Assembly: GCF_004000805.1 (NCBI RefSeq)
Contig: NZ_BILY01000030.1
Location: 22,419 to 86,418, forward strand
Reading direction: 5' to 3'
Source of the DNA: Paenibacillus glycanilyticus NBRC 16618
GTDB lineage: Bacteria; Bacillota; Bacilli; Paenibacillales; Paenibacillaceae
Length of the DNA: 64,000 bases
Shown here piece after piece: positions 35,157 to 43,830 of this stretch (positions are counted from its first letter, which is position 1; each line of letters begins with the position of its first letter). A model generated the notes under the pieces. That model was not told the origin of the DNA. It saw nothing but the letters and a program-made list of their open reading frames with translations, and did not search any database. The position numbers and the translations under genes are program-made.

Positions 35157-38100
35157 TTATTTCACGACGGTAACGGTAATCGTATCGCTCGCGGTAACGC
35201 CTGCCGCATTCAAAAGCTCGCAGCGGTATTCGTAGGCGCCGGGCGTTTTGCCCGAAATGGCGGTTACGGCGGTTTGCGCCGCGGGAGTAGCATCCTTCAG
35301 CAATTGCGTATCGATGAGTATTCCGTTTTCGTATAAGCGGTATTCGGTAGCATTCGTGCCCCACCACAGATTCATCGTTACTTTGTAGCTTCCGTCTTGA
35401 TCCCAGTTGTCATGGGACAGGACGGCTTTGCCCGGGGAAGCGTCGGTTACTTTAACGACCAGCGTACTGCTGGCTGTTTTGCCATATGCATTAATCAATT
35501 CCGCCGTATACGTATAAGTTCCGTTAGCTTTGCCCGTAATTTGTGTCTGTACGGACTGGGCGGAAGGAGAAGCATCCTTCAATTCGACGGTATCGATCAG
35601 AACGCCATTCTCGTACAGCCGGTATTCGGAACCGTTATTGCCCCACCACAGGTTCATCGTTACCGTATAGCTTCCGTCTTGAAGGCCGTTATCCCAGCCG
35701 TTGTTATGGGATAAGACCGGCGTTCCCGGAGCGCCGTCGGCAAGCGGCTTGCTTGTCACTTTGAACGTGTAGCTTGCAGTGGACGTATTGCCTGCTTTGT
35801 CGGTTACCGTATATTGTACCGTGTGGCTTCCGATACCAAGCTTGGAAGCTTCGATCGAATAACCGTCTGCAATCGCGCTATTGTCCAAGAGCAGCTGCTC
35901 CGAAGCAACGCCGGATAGCGTATCGCTGCTTGCAAGGTCATAGACAAGGGTCGCCGTCTCAAGAACGTCCGCCACTTGTGCGCCGGATTGCGTTAATACC
36001 GCTGCCGGAGCGGTCTTGTCCAATCGAACATGAACCGAAGACACGCTGCTTTTGTTGCCTGCTGCATCTACCGCGTAATAAGAAAATAAATGATTGCCTT
36101 CTGCAGTTACGGTGACAGGCGTTGTGTAGTCCGAAAAGCTGTTATCGTTTAACGAGTAAAACGAATCTACTTTACCTTCCGAGTTGTCTTGAGCGGAGAC
36201 GGTCACTTGAACATCCTGATTCAACCAGCCTTCCGCATTAGGAGAAGCGGACAGCGAAGCTTGGGCGGTTGGCGGCTCGTTATCCGCCGGCTGTACAATC
36301 GTGAAATCCGCGAGGCTGCGCGGCTTGAGCTGGTATAAGTCTTTGAAAATAGCGGACACGCCGGTGATCGTTACCTTTTGACCAACGGTATAAGGGAAGC
36401 TGCTTTGCGTAAGGCCGGTGCGTCCGTCAACACGGATATGATTAACCGTACCATTATCGCCGACAGCGTCAAACTCGAAGGAGCCGGATGGCGTGGCGGA
36501 GATGATGTTGGCAATCGTGACGTCCTTCAGCTGCAGCAGCTGGCCTTGATTGGAGCTGTCCACTGCGGTTGCCGGGCTTGGGGCCGGCAAAGCTGCCGTT
36601 CCCGTTTTTTCGATGGCGACAATATCTCCAAGCTCAAGCTCGGTATTGTAGAGTGCGGTAGTTGCCGTTACTTTAACTACATCGCCCGCATGATACCCGG
36701 CTGCATTCTGGTAGACGTAAATAACGCCTGTCTGATCCTGCAGGTAGAAGGCTTGTCCGCCGAAAATACCGGGCTCCGTCGTCACTACGCCTTCAACCGT
36801 AACGGTAGCGCCGACGGTTTTGGCACGGGATTCCGCGATCGTGATTTTGGCGGGAATTCCGCCTTCATCGCCCGGGAGAGGCTCAGCGGCGACGTTGCCA
36901 AGCGTAACGCCTTCTGTCAGCAGGTTCGTGCTGTTTTGTCTAAGGCGAAGATTAGCCGCGCCGGTGGAACCGGCCTTTAAGCGAATGGTTAAATCCTTAT
37001 AAGCATGCCCTGTGGCATCGGCCGTAACATTAAAACTCGCGCCGTAGCCGTAAGCCGTTGGCCAAGTTCCGTCTGCATTTTGCACCTGAGCGATTTGGCT
37101 GCCGCCGCTCGTTAAGTAAACGCCAATCTGATAATTGCTTACAGTCGAATTAGGAGCCAGGTTGTTAAATACGACGCGAACCGGGAACGGCGTTCCGCTG
37201 TTAGGCAGCGTTGCCTGATGCACAAAGCTGTATGCCGGGTTGGAGACAGCCGTTGTGCCACCGAAAGAACCGGCCTTGAATGTCGAACGGTCATACCATT
37301 TGTAGCCTGCATTTGGAGCTGACCATGGTTCAGGCTGCGGTTCCGTGGACAAGGCTGGAGTCTCGAAAGGAAGAATAGCGGTAGGCTGGTCGAGCTGCAA
37401 GCCGTTTACTTGGCTCAGGCTTGTATAGCTTTCTTTCGTCGACAGCCAGTCGATAAGGTTAACGAGCAAGACGCCGTCATTCACTTCTTTGAAGCCGTCG
37501 TAAGTGGTTTTCTTCGCGCCCGTATCTTCGCGCAAATATTTAGGCGATACGTCCTCAACCGGGGAGGAGTCTCCGATAAAAGCCGCTTTCCCGCCGCCAA
37601 GCTTGGATATGGCTACATAAGGACCTTCCGCTGCGCCGCCGCCGTTGTATACCCCTTGGTCAACCGCGCTTGCCCAAGCTTCGTTTGTTTGAGGCAGATA
37701 CACAATGCCTTTTGCTTTCGTCGGATCAATAATGGCAAGCGTCGAGCCGGCATGCATGGCTACGGCCGATACGCCCTCCGTAATGCCAAACGCCTGGTTT
37801 GGAGCCACAATGTTGGTTGCGTTAATGTCGCCAAGCGCATTGTAACGGAAGCGGATGCCGAAGTTATCGGCCAGCCAGTCCGAGCTTGCGACATTTTGCA
37901 TCGCATAGGAGTTGGCTTCTTCCGTGCTCATGCCTTGAGCCGGATTCGCCCATGCGCCGCGGCGGTAACCGTTGATGGACTCCGAACCGTCCCAGCGGTT
38001 TTTATTCCGGTCTGCGTTGTAATGGTCGCCGATGAAGAAGATGCTGCCGCCGCCTTCGACATATTGCTCCATTGCCGCTTGCTCCGAGGTTTTGAACGGA

Positions 38101-38459
38101 ATATTAGGTTCTGCAATAACGAATACGTCATAACCTTTCAAATCGTCATACGTAAACGCGGTAGACTTGCGAAGCTCTTGGACATAGTAGCCATTGTTGG
38201 CAAGTCCGTTGGCGAAATCCGAGAATCCGCCGTCGATTACCCAGTCCGCAGCTCCCGCTGTCTGCGCGTGCGTGTTGTCGAACAACACCTTTTTACCCGC
38301 ATTCTCGTTGACGACCTTAGCGTTGATGTAAGGGGCAGGATCCGATGGTCCCTCCGCATGAGCGCTATTGCTTGTCCATTGATACTGAACCGGCACAACC
38401 AGCAGCATCATCAGCAATAACTTTAGCCATTTGTGTCTCATTTGAAGTAATCTCTCCAC
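35157..38459 (-). CDS. Secreted modular protein: GATase-like, OB-fold, Ig-like and duplicated chitin-binding FnIII-type modules
   Basis: 1100 residues. GTG 38459 follows GGGAGG at seven bases. The signal peptide ends SNSAHA|EG (about 36). Residues about 40-350 form a GATase-1-like / DUF4350-like domain (KVLFDNTHAQ, GYDVFVIAEPNIPF, GGSIFFIGDHYNADRN). About 380-520 is a beta-sandwich of unknown type. About 530-670 is an OB-fold of the YhcR/DUF6359 kind found in extracellular nucleases. About 685-920 are Ig-like modules. The last 180 residues are two near-identical modules (NLWWG-N-x-EYRLYENG) as in the FnIII/chitin-binding regions of chitinases. No nuclease catalytic domain is seen. A substrate-binding or cell-surface hydrolase-like role is likely. 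Confidence 0.8.
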   Translation of the reverse strand: MERLLQMRHKWLKLLLMMLLVVPVQYQWTSNSAHAEGPSDPAPYINAKVVNENAGKKVLFDNTHAQTAGAADWVIDGGFSDFANGLANNGYYVQELRKSTAFTYDDLKGYDVFVIAEPNIPFKTSEQAAMEQYVEGGGSIFFIGDHYNADRNKNRWDGSESINGYRRGAWANPAQGMSTEEANSYAMQNVASSDWLADNFGIRFRYNALGDINATNIVAPNQAFGITEGVSAVAMHAGSTLAIIDPTKAKGIVYLPQTNEAWASAVDQGVYNGGGAAEGPYVAISKLGGGKAAFIGDSSPVEDVSPKYLREDTGAKKTTYDGFKEVNDGVLLVNLIDWLSTKESYTSLSQVNGLQLDQPTAILPFETPALSTEPQPEPWSAPNAGYKWYDRSTFKAGSFGGTTAVSNPAYSFVHQATLPNSGTPFPVRVVFNNLAPNSTVSNYQIGVYLTSGGSQIAQVQNADGTWPTAYGYGASFNVTADATGHAYKDLTIRLKAGSTGAANLRLRQNSTNLLTEGVTLGNVAAEPLPGDEGGIPAKITIAESRAKTVGATVTVEGVVTTEPGIFGGQAFYLQDQTGVIYVYQNAAGYHAGDVVKVTATTALYNTELELGDIVAIEKTGTAALPAPSPATAVDSSNQGQLLQLKDVTIANIISATPSGSFEFDAVGDNGTVNHIRVDGRTGLTQSSFPYTVGQKVTITGVSAIFKDLYQLKPRSLADFTIVQPADNEPPTAQASLSASPNAEGWLNQDVQVTVSAQDNSEGKVDSFYSLNDNSFSDYTTPVTVTAEGNHLFSYYAVDAAGNKSSVSSVHVRLDKTAPAAVLTQSGAQVADVLETATLVYDLASSDTLSGVASEQLLLDNSAIADGYSIEASKLGIGSHTVQYTVTDKAGNTSTASYTFKVTSKPLADGAPGTPVLSHNNGWDNGLQDGSYTVTMNLWWGNNGSEYRLYENGVLIDTVELKDASPSAQSVQTQITGKANGTYTYTAELINAYGKTASSTLVVKVTDASPGKAVLSHDNWDQDGSYKVTMNLWWGTNATEYRLYENGILIDTQLLKDATPAAQTAVTAISGKTPGAYEYRCELLNAAGVTASDTITVTVVK

Positions 38460-38610
38460 AACCATTCCTCCCAACAGCTATTTGTATCTTTCGGCGTTTA
38501 GTTTACCACGTTATTCCAGAATTGTGTGATAGGGTATTGTAAAAAGGGTCGCATGGACTAGGACAGCCATTAACGTATACTTGAAGAAAGGTTGAAAGGA
38601 GGAATACAAT

Positions 38611-39156
38611 ATGCGTGTCGACGGCAAAACCTTGGCGCTTAGAACCATTGAACGGGAAGATATGTACCGGCTGTGGCATTTAAAATACGGGGAAGAGAAT
38701 CCGGAGTGGAAAAAATGGGACGCTCCTTATTTCCCTCATAACCGAATAGATTTCGAAGCCTTCCAAACCCAAACGGAGGTCCGGCTGTCCGCCGATGACG
38801 TTCCTTCCATGCTCATTATGGAATCGGAAGGACAGATTATCGGGATCGTATCCTACTATTGGGAGGATAGGCCTTCGCTGTGGCTTGAGCTTGGCATTAC
38901 GATCTACAGCCCGAAGCATTGGAGCGGGGGTTACGGAACGGAGGCTTTAACGTTATGGATCAACTATCTGTTCGGGGCAATGCCGCTCGTGCGAGTCGGG
39001 CTCACCACCTGGTCGGGCAATAACCGAATGATCCGCTGCGCCGAGAAGCTTGGAATGACGATGGAAGCAAGAATCCGCAAGGTACGCTTATATAATGGCG
39101 AGTACTACGATTCCATTCGGATGGGGATTTTGCGCGAGGAATGGGAAGGGCGATAA
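38611..39156 (+). CDS. RimJ/RimL-like GNAT acetyltransferase
   Basis: 181 residues of the Acetyltransf_3 type (LALRTIEREDMYRLWHL; ELGITIYSPKHWSGGYGTEA about 93-112; VGLTTWSGNNRMIRCAEKLG; YDSIRMGILREEW). Relatives acetylate ribosomal protein N-termini, spermidine or antibiotics. AGGAGG precedes ATG 38611. Confidence 0.88.
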   Translation: MRVDGKTLALRTIEREDMYRLWHLKYGEENPEWKKWDAPYFPHNRIDFEAFQTQTEVRLSADDVPSMLIMESEGQIIGIVSYYWEDRPSLWLELGITIYSPKHWSGGYGTEALTLWINYLFGAMPLVRVGLTTWSGNNRMIRCAEKLGMTMEARIRKVRLYNGEYYDSIRMGILREEWEGR

Positions 39157-39248
39157 CATTCGGTTGCTTGACCAGTGGATAGCAAGAACGCATTCAACTC
39201 TTTATTTTGGGAATAAATAGAAGTATTCCATCAATGAGGTGTTTGCTA

Positions 39249-40016
39249 TTGAGAAAGCGGATATGGACAATCGTGATAATCCTTGGATTTACTTCGTTAG
39301 CCGGAACGCATGCTTTTGCCAAAGAGAATGACCCTGCAACCGAATTCGCCAATGCCATTACGCGTAATGACTATAAAAAAGCGCAAAGCTTTATCGATCA
39401 AGATTACGTACGCATTCCCGAGATACCGGAGCATGTTTCCGCTCAAAGCTATAAGCTTGCGCCTTCGCCAATAAACGGAGAGCAAATCCTTATGGTGAGC
39501 TTCTATGACGAGAAACGAAAAACCGAACGACTGGCTTATATTTGGGAATTGTCCGTTAACTACGGCCGTATCACCCAGATTCACGTATTATATGAGGGCT
39601 TCAACCCGCTGGCAGACGAGGCGCGCTTAATAAGAGAATATCAAACCAAATTCAAGCGCAGTCTTTTAACCCTAACCGAGCTGCCTTTCAGGAAAGTTAC
39701 TGAATTTCATGGCTTTATCGAGGATGACAGCTCGATTGAGCTTTTGTATCGGAGCGATGAAATAAACGGTTTTCTCAAGGTTAAAGCAGCTCCTGTAACC
39801 GTAGATTTGGATCGGTTCAAATTTGATAACGATGATGTATATTACACGCTGAAAGATGGAACCAAGGCGCTCTATCGAGTAAATAATAACTTAGCCTATG
39901 AGTTGAGGTTTCATAAGAACGGGATGCAGTATATGCTCGCAATCGGTAACAAGAAATATTTAAAGGTCAAATACAAACCGGAAACCTTGCTGAAAATCGC
40001 GAATTCCATGGTATAA
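39249..40016 (+). CDS. Secreted protein of unknown function
   Basis: 255 residues with a clear signal peptide (MRKRIWTIVIILGFTSLAGT, cleavage near AFA|KEN). The mature protein is mixed alpha/beta without cysteines or a motif I recognise. The start TTG 39249 has AGGTG eight bases upstream; ATG 39234 has none. A terminator follows at 40020-40054. Confidence 0.6.
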   Translation: MRKRIWTIVIILGFTSLAGTHAFAKENDPATEFANAITRNDYKKAQSFIDQDYVRIPEIPEHVSAQSYKLAPSPINGEQILMVSFYDEKRKTERLAYIWELSVNYGRITQIHVLYEGFNPLADEARLIREYQTKFKRSLLTLTELPFRKVTEFHGFIEDDSSIELLYRSDEINGFLKVKAAPVTVDLDRFKFDNDDVYYTLKDGTKALYRVNNNLAYELRFHKNGMQYMLAIGNKKYLKVKYKPETLLKIANSMV

Positions 40017-40019
40017 GCA

Positions 40020-40054
40020 AAGGCTGTCTCCCGTTAGAGGGGACAGCCTTTTTG
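40020..40054 (+). terminator. Intrinsic terminator
   Basis: AAGGCTGTC / GGACAGCCTT hairpin with T5. Confidence 0.85.
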
Positions 40055-40151
40055 TTTTCGTTTCTTATTGTGCTGAAAGGAGGATATAGTTTATTTATAA
40101 CGTATTTTTCTAGAAATACTATAAAACTTAACGTTGAAAGCAGGGGCAGTA

Positions 40152-40562
40152 ATGAAGAATAGACTACTGGCTTTTTTTATTGATTACATCTTGGTTCTGT
40201 TTATTTTTGTTCCAATTAGTATCCTAATCAATATTAATTCGACTGAAGAAAACTCTAATCGGCCATTTGAAATATTTTATCCGCTTCTGTTCCTAGTGCT
40301 GTTTGTTATCTCTAATAGAGATCTTATAGGTGGCAGAAGCATCGGCAAAAGAATAGTAGGGTTAGGTGTAAGGGATTATTCTAATCCTGATAACACGCCA
40401 GGGAAATGGAGGCTTTTCCTCCGGAATATATCTCTGATTGTGTGGCCGGTGGAACTCTTCCTATTGCTGATTAAGGGGAGAAGGCTGGGCGATTTGATCA
40501 TGAGAACTAAGGTAATTGAACTCAATAAGCAATCGGAAAATGGAAATGCGCTACCTGAATGA
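40152..40562 (+). CDS. RDD family membrane protein
   Basis: 136 residues. The RDD pattern is visible: arginine in MKNRLLAFFIDYILV, with Asp in the first helix, and GGRSIGKRIVGLGVRD. Three hydrophobic helices. The family is often linked to transport of small solutes or to cation exchange, but its function is not known in detail. The gene is richer in A+T than its neighbours. ATG 40152 with GCAGGGG upstream. Confidence 0.82.
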   Translation: MKNRLLAFFIDYILVLFIFVPISILININSTEENSNRPFEIFYPLLFLVLFVISNRDLIGGRSIGKRIVGLGVRDYSNPDNTPGKWRLFLRNISLIVWPVELFLLLIKGRRLGDLIMRTKVIELNKQSENGNALPE

Positions 40563-40568
40563 GCCGGT

Positions 40569-41495
40569 CTACGCATCGCTCCTTGCTTCGCCCCGAAGCA
40601 GCCGCCGAGCATATTCCTTCGGCGTGCAGCCGTTATACCGTTTGAACAGCTCGTAGAAATGCGCCATATTTTCGATGCCGACGCTTGCGGCGATGGAGGA
40701 GACGCTGGCGGGCTCCGCGACAAGCCTATGCGCGGCTTTAAGTATGCGCTGGCGGTTGACGTAATCGACGAACGAAACGCCAACCGCTTTTTTGAAATAT
40801 TTGGAGAAATAACTGTAATTCATCCGGGCGATCCGGCTTACCTCGTCCATGTCGATGCGCTCGCTCAAATGGCGGCTTACATAGTCGAGGACGGGGCGCA
40901 TGACAGTGTCGTCCACGAATTCGTAGCTCTGCAGCAGCCCACGGCTGTCGTGGCGGAGCAGCGTCAGCAGCAAATGCTTGATATGCATGCTTGCGGCGAT
41001 TTCGTATCCCTTCCGCTTGCCGATCATTTCCTCGTGTATGCCTGTTAGGATGCCGGCCATCTCCAGCCTGGCTGCGGAGTTTTCTCGAAAGATATAGTTC
41101 AGCTCCTCGAGCGGGCGAACGAGCTCAGAGAAGTGCCGGTAATACATCATCATCGCCGGGTCGAAATAACGCTGCAGATCGACATGCAGCACGATATAGA
41201 TCAGAGGCCCGTCCGACGTCTTTTGGCTGAGATGCAGCTGGGAGGAGCCGACGATGGCGACATCCCCCGCGTCAAGCGCATAGCAATGGCCGGGCGTATG
41301 GAGATTCATGGACCCATTCTGCACCAGAATGAGCTCGACCTCCTTGTGATAATGCCAGCGCCTGTTCGACGGGCCGGGCTTCGACTCGTCCGTGAACTGC
41401 CACGCTTTGATGCAGAGATGCTGGTTCTGGTAATGGATCGGCTCTTGAAATTGTTCCTGAACGTTTTCCGGAGCATGTACCTGAACGTCTTTCAC
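40569..41495 (-). CDS. AraC family regulator of carbohydrate locus
   Basis: 308 residues. N-terminal cupin sensing domain (WHYHKEVELILVQNGSMNLH about 47-66). C-terminal AraC double helix-turn-helix about 205-303 (VSRIARMNYSYFSKYFKKAV, SIAASVGIENMAHFYELFKR). The start is GTG 41495 with AAAGAGGG. It is divergent from two Gfo/Idh/MocA genes and the GH110-type gene, which it probably controls. Confidence 0.88.
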   Translation of the reverse strand: MKDVQVHAPENVQEQFQEPIHYQNQHLCIKAWQFTDESKPGPSNRRWHYHKEVELILVQNGSMNLHTPGHCYALDAGDVAIVGSSQLHLSQKTSDGPLIYIVLHVDLQRYFDPAMMMYYRHFSELVRPLEELNYIFRENSAARLEMAGILTGIHEEMIGKRKGYEIAASMHIKHLLLTLLRHDSRGLLQSYEFVDDTVMRPVLDYVSRHLSERIDMDEVSRIARMNYSYFSKYFKKAVGVSFVDYVNRQRILKAAHRLVAEPASVSSIAASVGIENMAHFYELFKRYNGCTPKEYARRLLRGEARSDA

Positions 41496-41626
41496 CGGTT
41501 GATCGCCCTCTTTGCGCCATAGTCAATTTGGATACAAAAGGCCCAAATATCGTAATTGTGGCCCGCAAATCCTCGTACTAAGATCATTCATGTGGAGTAT
41601 ACCATAAAAGAAGGAGAGTGTCCGAG

Positions 41627-42604
41627 ATGAGAGTAGCGGTGTTAGGCTGCGGAGGCATGGGGCATGTGCATGCGCAAAGCTTCGCCGGAATGGCGGATGC
41701 CGAGTTAGTCGGCGTATGCGACATCGATGCGGAACTGGCCGGCGAGCTGGCCAGCAAGACGGGAACGCGGGCCTTCTGCTCTTTCGCCGATATGCTGGAA
41801 GAGACGGATCCGCAGGTCATCAGCATCGCGCTGCCGAGCTATTTGCACAAGCAAGCTGTACTGGAGGCGGCGGAAGCCGGCAAGCATGTTATTTGCGAGA
41901 AGCCGGTCGCGCTGTCGCTGGAGGATACAGACGAGATCATCGAGGCATGCCGCCGTAACGGCGTTCGGCTGTTTGTTGGACATGTCGTCCGTTTTTTTCC
42001 TGAATACGAGCAGGTACGCAGGCAGATTAAAGAAGGAAGAATCGGCGAACCCGGCGTAGCCCATACGAAGCGGGTCGGCGGCCATCCCGGAATCGCGAGA
42101 GGCTGGTTTAAGGATCATGCGAAAAGCGGCGGCGTTATCGTCGACATGATGATCCATGATATCGATTTTATGAGGTGGATCTGGGGAGAGGTCAAATCGG
42201 TCTACGCCATGAACGCCTGCAAGGACGACTCGGATTACGCACTGGTGACGCTGGAATTCGCAAACGGGGCTGCAGCCAACCTGGAAGCGCATTGGGGCGA
42301 CCCCGGTCCGTTCCGGTATGCGGCCGAAATTTCCGGCTCCGCGGGACTGATCCGGCTGGACAGCGCGGCCTCCGCCTCGCTGCATGTCCGCACCCGCGCC
42401 CAAGCCGAAAGGGATGGGCGGTTCGCCGAAATTCCGCAAAGCCCGGGCGTTCTGAGTCCATACGACCGGGAGCTGGCGCATTTTCTGGCGTGCGTGCGGG
42501 ACGGCGCGGTGCCGCTTGTTACGGCGGAGGATGCGCGGGAGGCACTCCGCATTGCGCTGGCCGCGCTGGAATCGATACAGACGGGAAAAGTCGTTTTATT
42601 ATAA
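41627..42604 (+). CDS. Gfo/Idh/MocA family NAD(P)-dependent oxidoreductase
   Basis: 325 residues. Rossmann motif VAVLGCGGMGHVHAQSFAGM (3-22), the EKPVA-type motif CEKPVALSLEDTD (about 93-105) and the catalytic-domain segment SGGVIVDMMIHDIDFMRWIW. The family oxidises or reduces sugars and includes glycosidases that act by a transient 3-keto step (GH109 type). It has a paralogue next door and a GH110-type gene after it, so a role in glycan breakdown is likely. ATG 41627 with GGAGAG. Confidence 0.88.
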   Translation: MRVAVLGCGGMGHVHAQSFAGMADAELVGVCDIDAELAGELASKTGTRAFCSFADMLEETDPQVISIALPSYLHKQAVLEAAEAGKHVICEKPVALSLEDTDEIIEACRRNGVRLFVGHVVRFFPEYEQVRRQIKEGRIGEPGVAHTKRVGGHPGIARGWFKDHAKSGGVIVDMMIHDIDFMRWIWGEVKSVYAMNACKDDSDYALVTLEFANGAAANLEAHWGDPGPFRYAAEISGSAGLIRLDSAASASLHVRTRAQAERDGRFAEIPQSPGVLSPYDRELAHFLACVRDGAVPLVTAEDAREALRIALAALESIQTGKVVLL

Positions 42605-42623
42605 TCGCAAGGAGGAGTAAACG

Positions 42624-43607
42624 GTGAAAAAACTGAAAGTAGGTCTGATCAGCTTCGCGCACGGCCATGCATACAGCTATTTGGCGAGTCTGGCTGCTAT
42701 GCCGGAGGTCGAGATCGTCGGCATCGCCGACGAATCGCAGAGCCGCGTAGCCTCGATCGTCGAACGCACCGGCCTGCCTTACTATGCCGACTATCGGGAG
42801 CTGCTCGCTACCGACGCCGATGCCATCGTCATCTGCTCGGAGAATGTCCATCATGCCAGGCATGCGATCGCGGCGGCAGAGGCGCGGAAGCATGTGCTGT
42901 GCGAGAAGCCGCTTGGCATCTCCGTCAGCGAAATGGAACGGATGATCGCCGCCGCACGGGATAACGGCGTCCAGCTGATGACCGCTTTTCCGTGCCGCTA
43001 TCTGCCGGCCGTGACCGGCGCCAAAGCCGCGATCGAGCGCGGCGATATCGGCGACATCGTCGCCGTCAAAGGAACCAATCACGGGACGAATCCCGGCGGC
43101 TGGTTTACCGACAGGGCGCTGTCGGGCGGCGGCGCCTTGCTGGACCATACGGTCCATGTGATGGATCTGCTGAACTGGATGATCGGTTCCGAGGTGAAGG
43201 AGGTTTACGGATACGCGGCATCGCGGTTCGGCGAAACGAAAATCGACGACGCGGGCCTCGTTCACGTGAAATTCGCCGGAGGCGCCTTCGCCGTCATCGA
43301 TACAAGCTGGTCCCGCCCGAAATCGTTCCCGACCTGGGGCGACGTAACGATGGAAATTATCGGCACGAAAGGCAGCATCTCTGTCGACGGCTTCGCCCAG
43401 AAGAATGAGGTGTACAGCGATCTTGCCGGCAAAGGCAGCTGGAGCTATTGGGGCGACGACATGGATCGGCTGATGATCGAATCGTTCGTAGGGTCGCTGC
43501 TGGAGGGGCGGCCGGTGCCGATAACCGGCGAAGACGGCTTGCGGTCCGCCGCCGTGGCGCTGGCCGCCTACGAGTCCGCGAAGCTGGGACAGCCGGTCGC
43601 GCTGTAA
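42624..43607 (+). CDS. Gfo/Idh/MocA family oxidoreductase, second paralogue
   Basis: 327 residues, starting at GTG 42624 with AAGGAGG. KVGLISFAHGHAYSYLASL replaces the standard GxGxxG fingerprint at the N-terminus, an unusual variant seen in some sugar-acting family members. CEKPLGISVSEMERMI (about 93-108) and GGGALLDHTVHVMDLLNWMI are present. It is 19 bases after the first paralogue and clearly co-transcribed. Confidence 0.86.
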   Translation: MKKLKVGLISFAHGHAYSYLASLAAMPEVEIVGIADESQSRVASIVERTGLPYYADYRELLATDADAIVICSENVHHARHAIAAAEARKHVLCEKPLGISVSEMERMIAAARDNGVQLMTAFPCRYLPAVTGAKAAIERGDIGDIVAVKGTNHGTNPGGWFTDRALSGGGALLDHTVHVMDLLNWMIGSEVKEVYGYAASRFGETKIDDAGLVHVKFAGGAFAVIDTSWSRPKSFPTWGDVTMEIIGTKGSISVDGFAQKNEVYSDLAGKGSWSYWGDDMDRLMIESFVGSLLEGRPVPITGEDGLRSAAVALAAYESAKLGQPVAL

Positions 43608-43618
43608 ATGCAATAGAT

Positions 43619-43655
43619 AGGCCGATGGAGCCGAAAGGCGTCCGTCGGCTTTTTG
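43619..43655 (+). terminator. Terminator after the oxidoreductase pair
   Basis: GCCGATGGAgCC / GGcGTCCGTCGGC hairpin with GAAA loop, then T5. Confidence 0.75.
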
Positions 43656-43798
43656 CCATCTCCCGAGTCGATAATTGACGCGCATAAGCAGATGTGGTTA
43701 TAGCCCGGACAGGCAGGTTTGGATCCAGGCAATCAGGTGGTTCGTTGTCCGCTCCCGCAATCGATATTGAACGGGATAGTTAATCATTGTAAAGTATA

Positions 43799-43810
43799 TT
43801 AAGCGCTTAA
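43799..43810. promoter_or_regulatory. Perfect palindrome upstream of GH110-type gene
   Basis: TTAAGCGCTTAA, 20 bases before the proposed start. The core AAGCGCTT is that of LacI/CcpA-family operators, but the outer bases do not fit the cre consensus well. Candidate repressor site. Confidence 0.4.
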
Positions 43811-43830
43811 CTTATTATTTGAGGATGGTG

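Noticed and set aside
42519..43685. A 388-codon frame opposite the Gfo/Idh/MocA genes
   Set aside because: Lies antisense to two genes with clear Rossmann and EKP motifs, in a GC-rich region where chance long frames are common.
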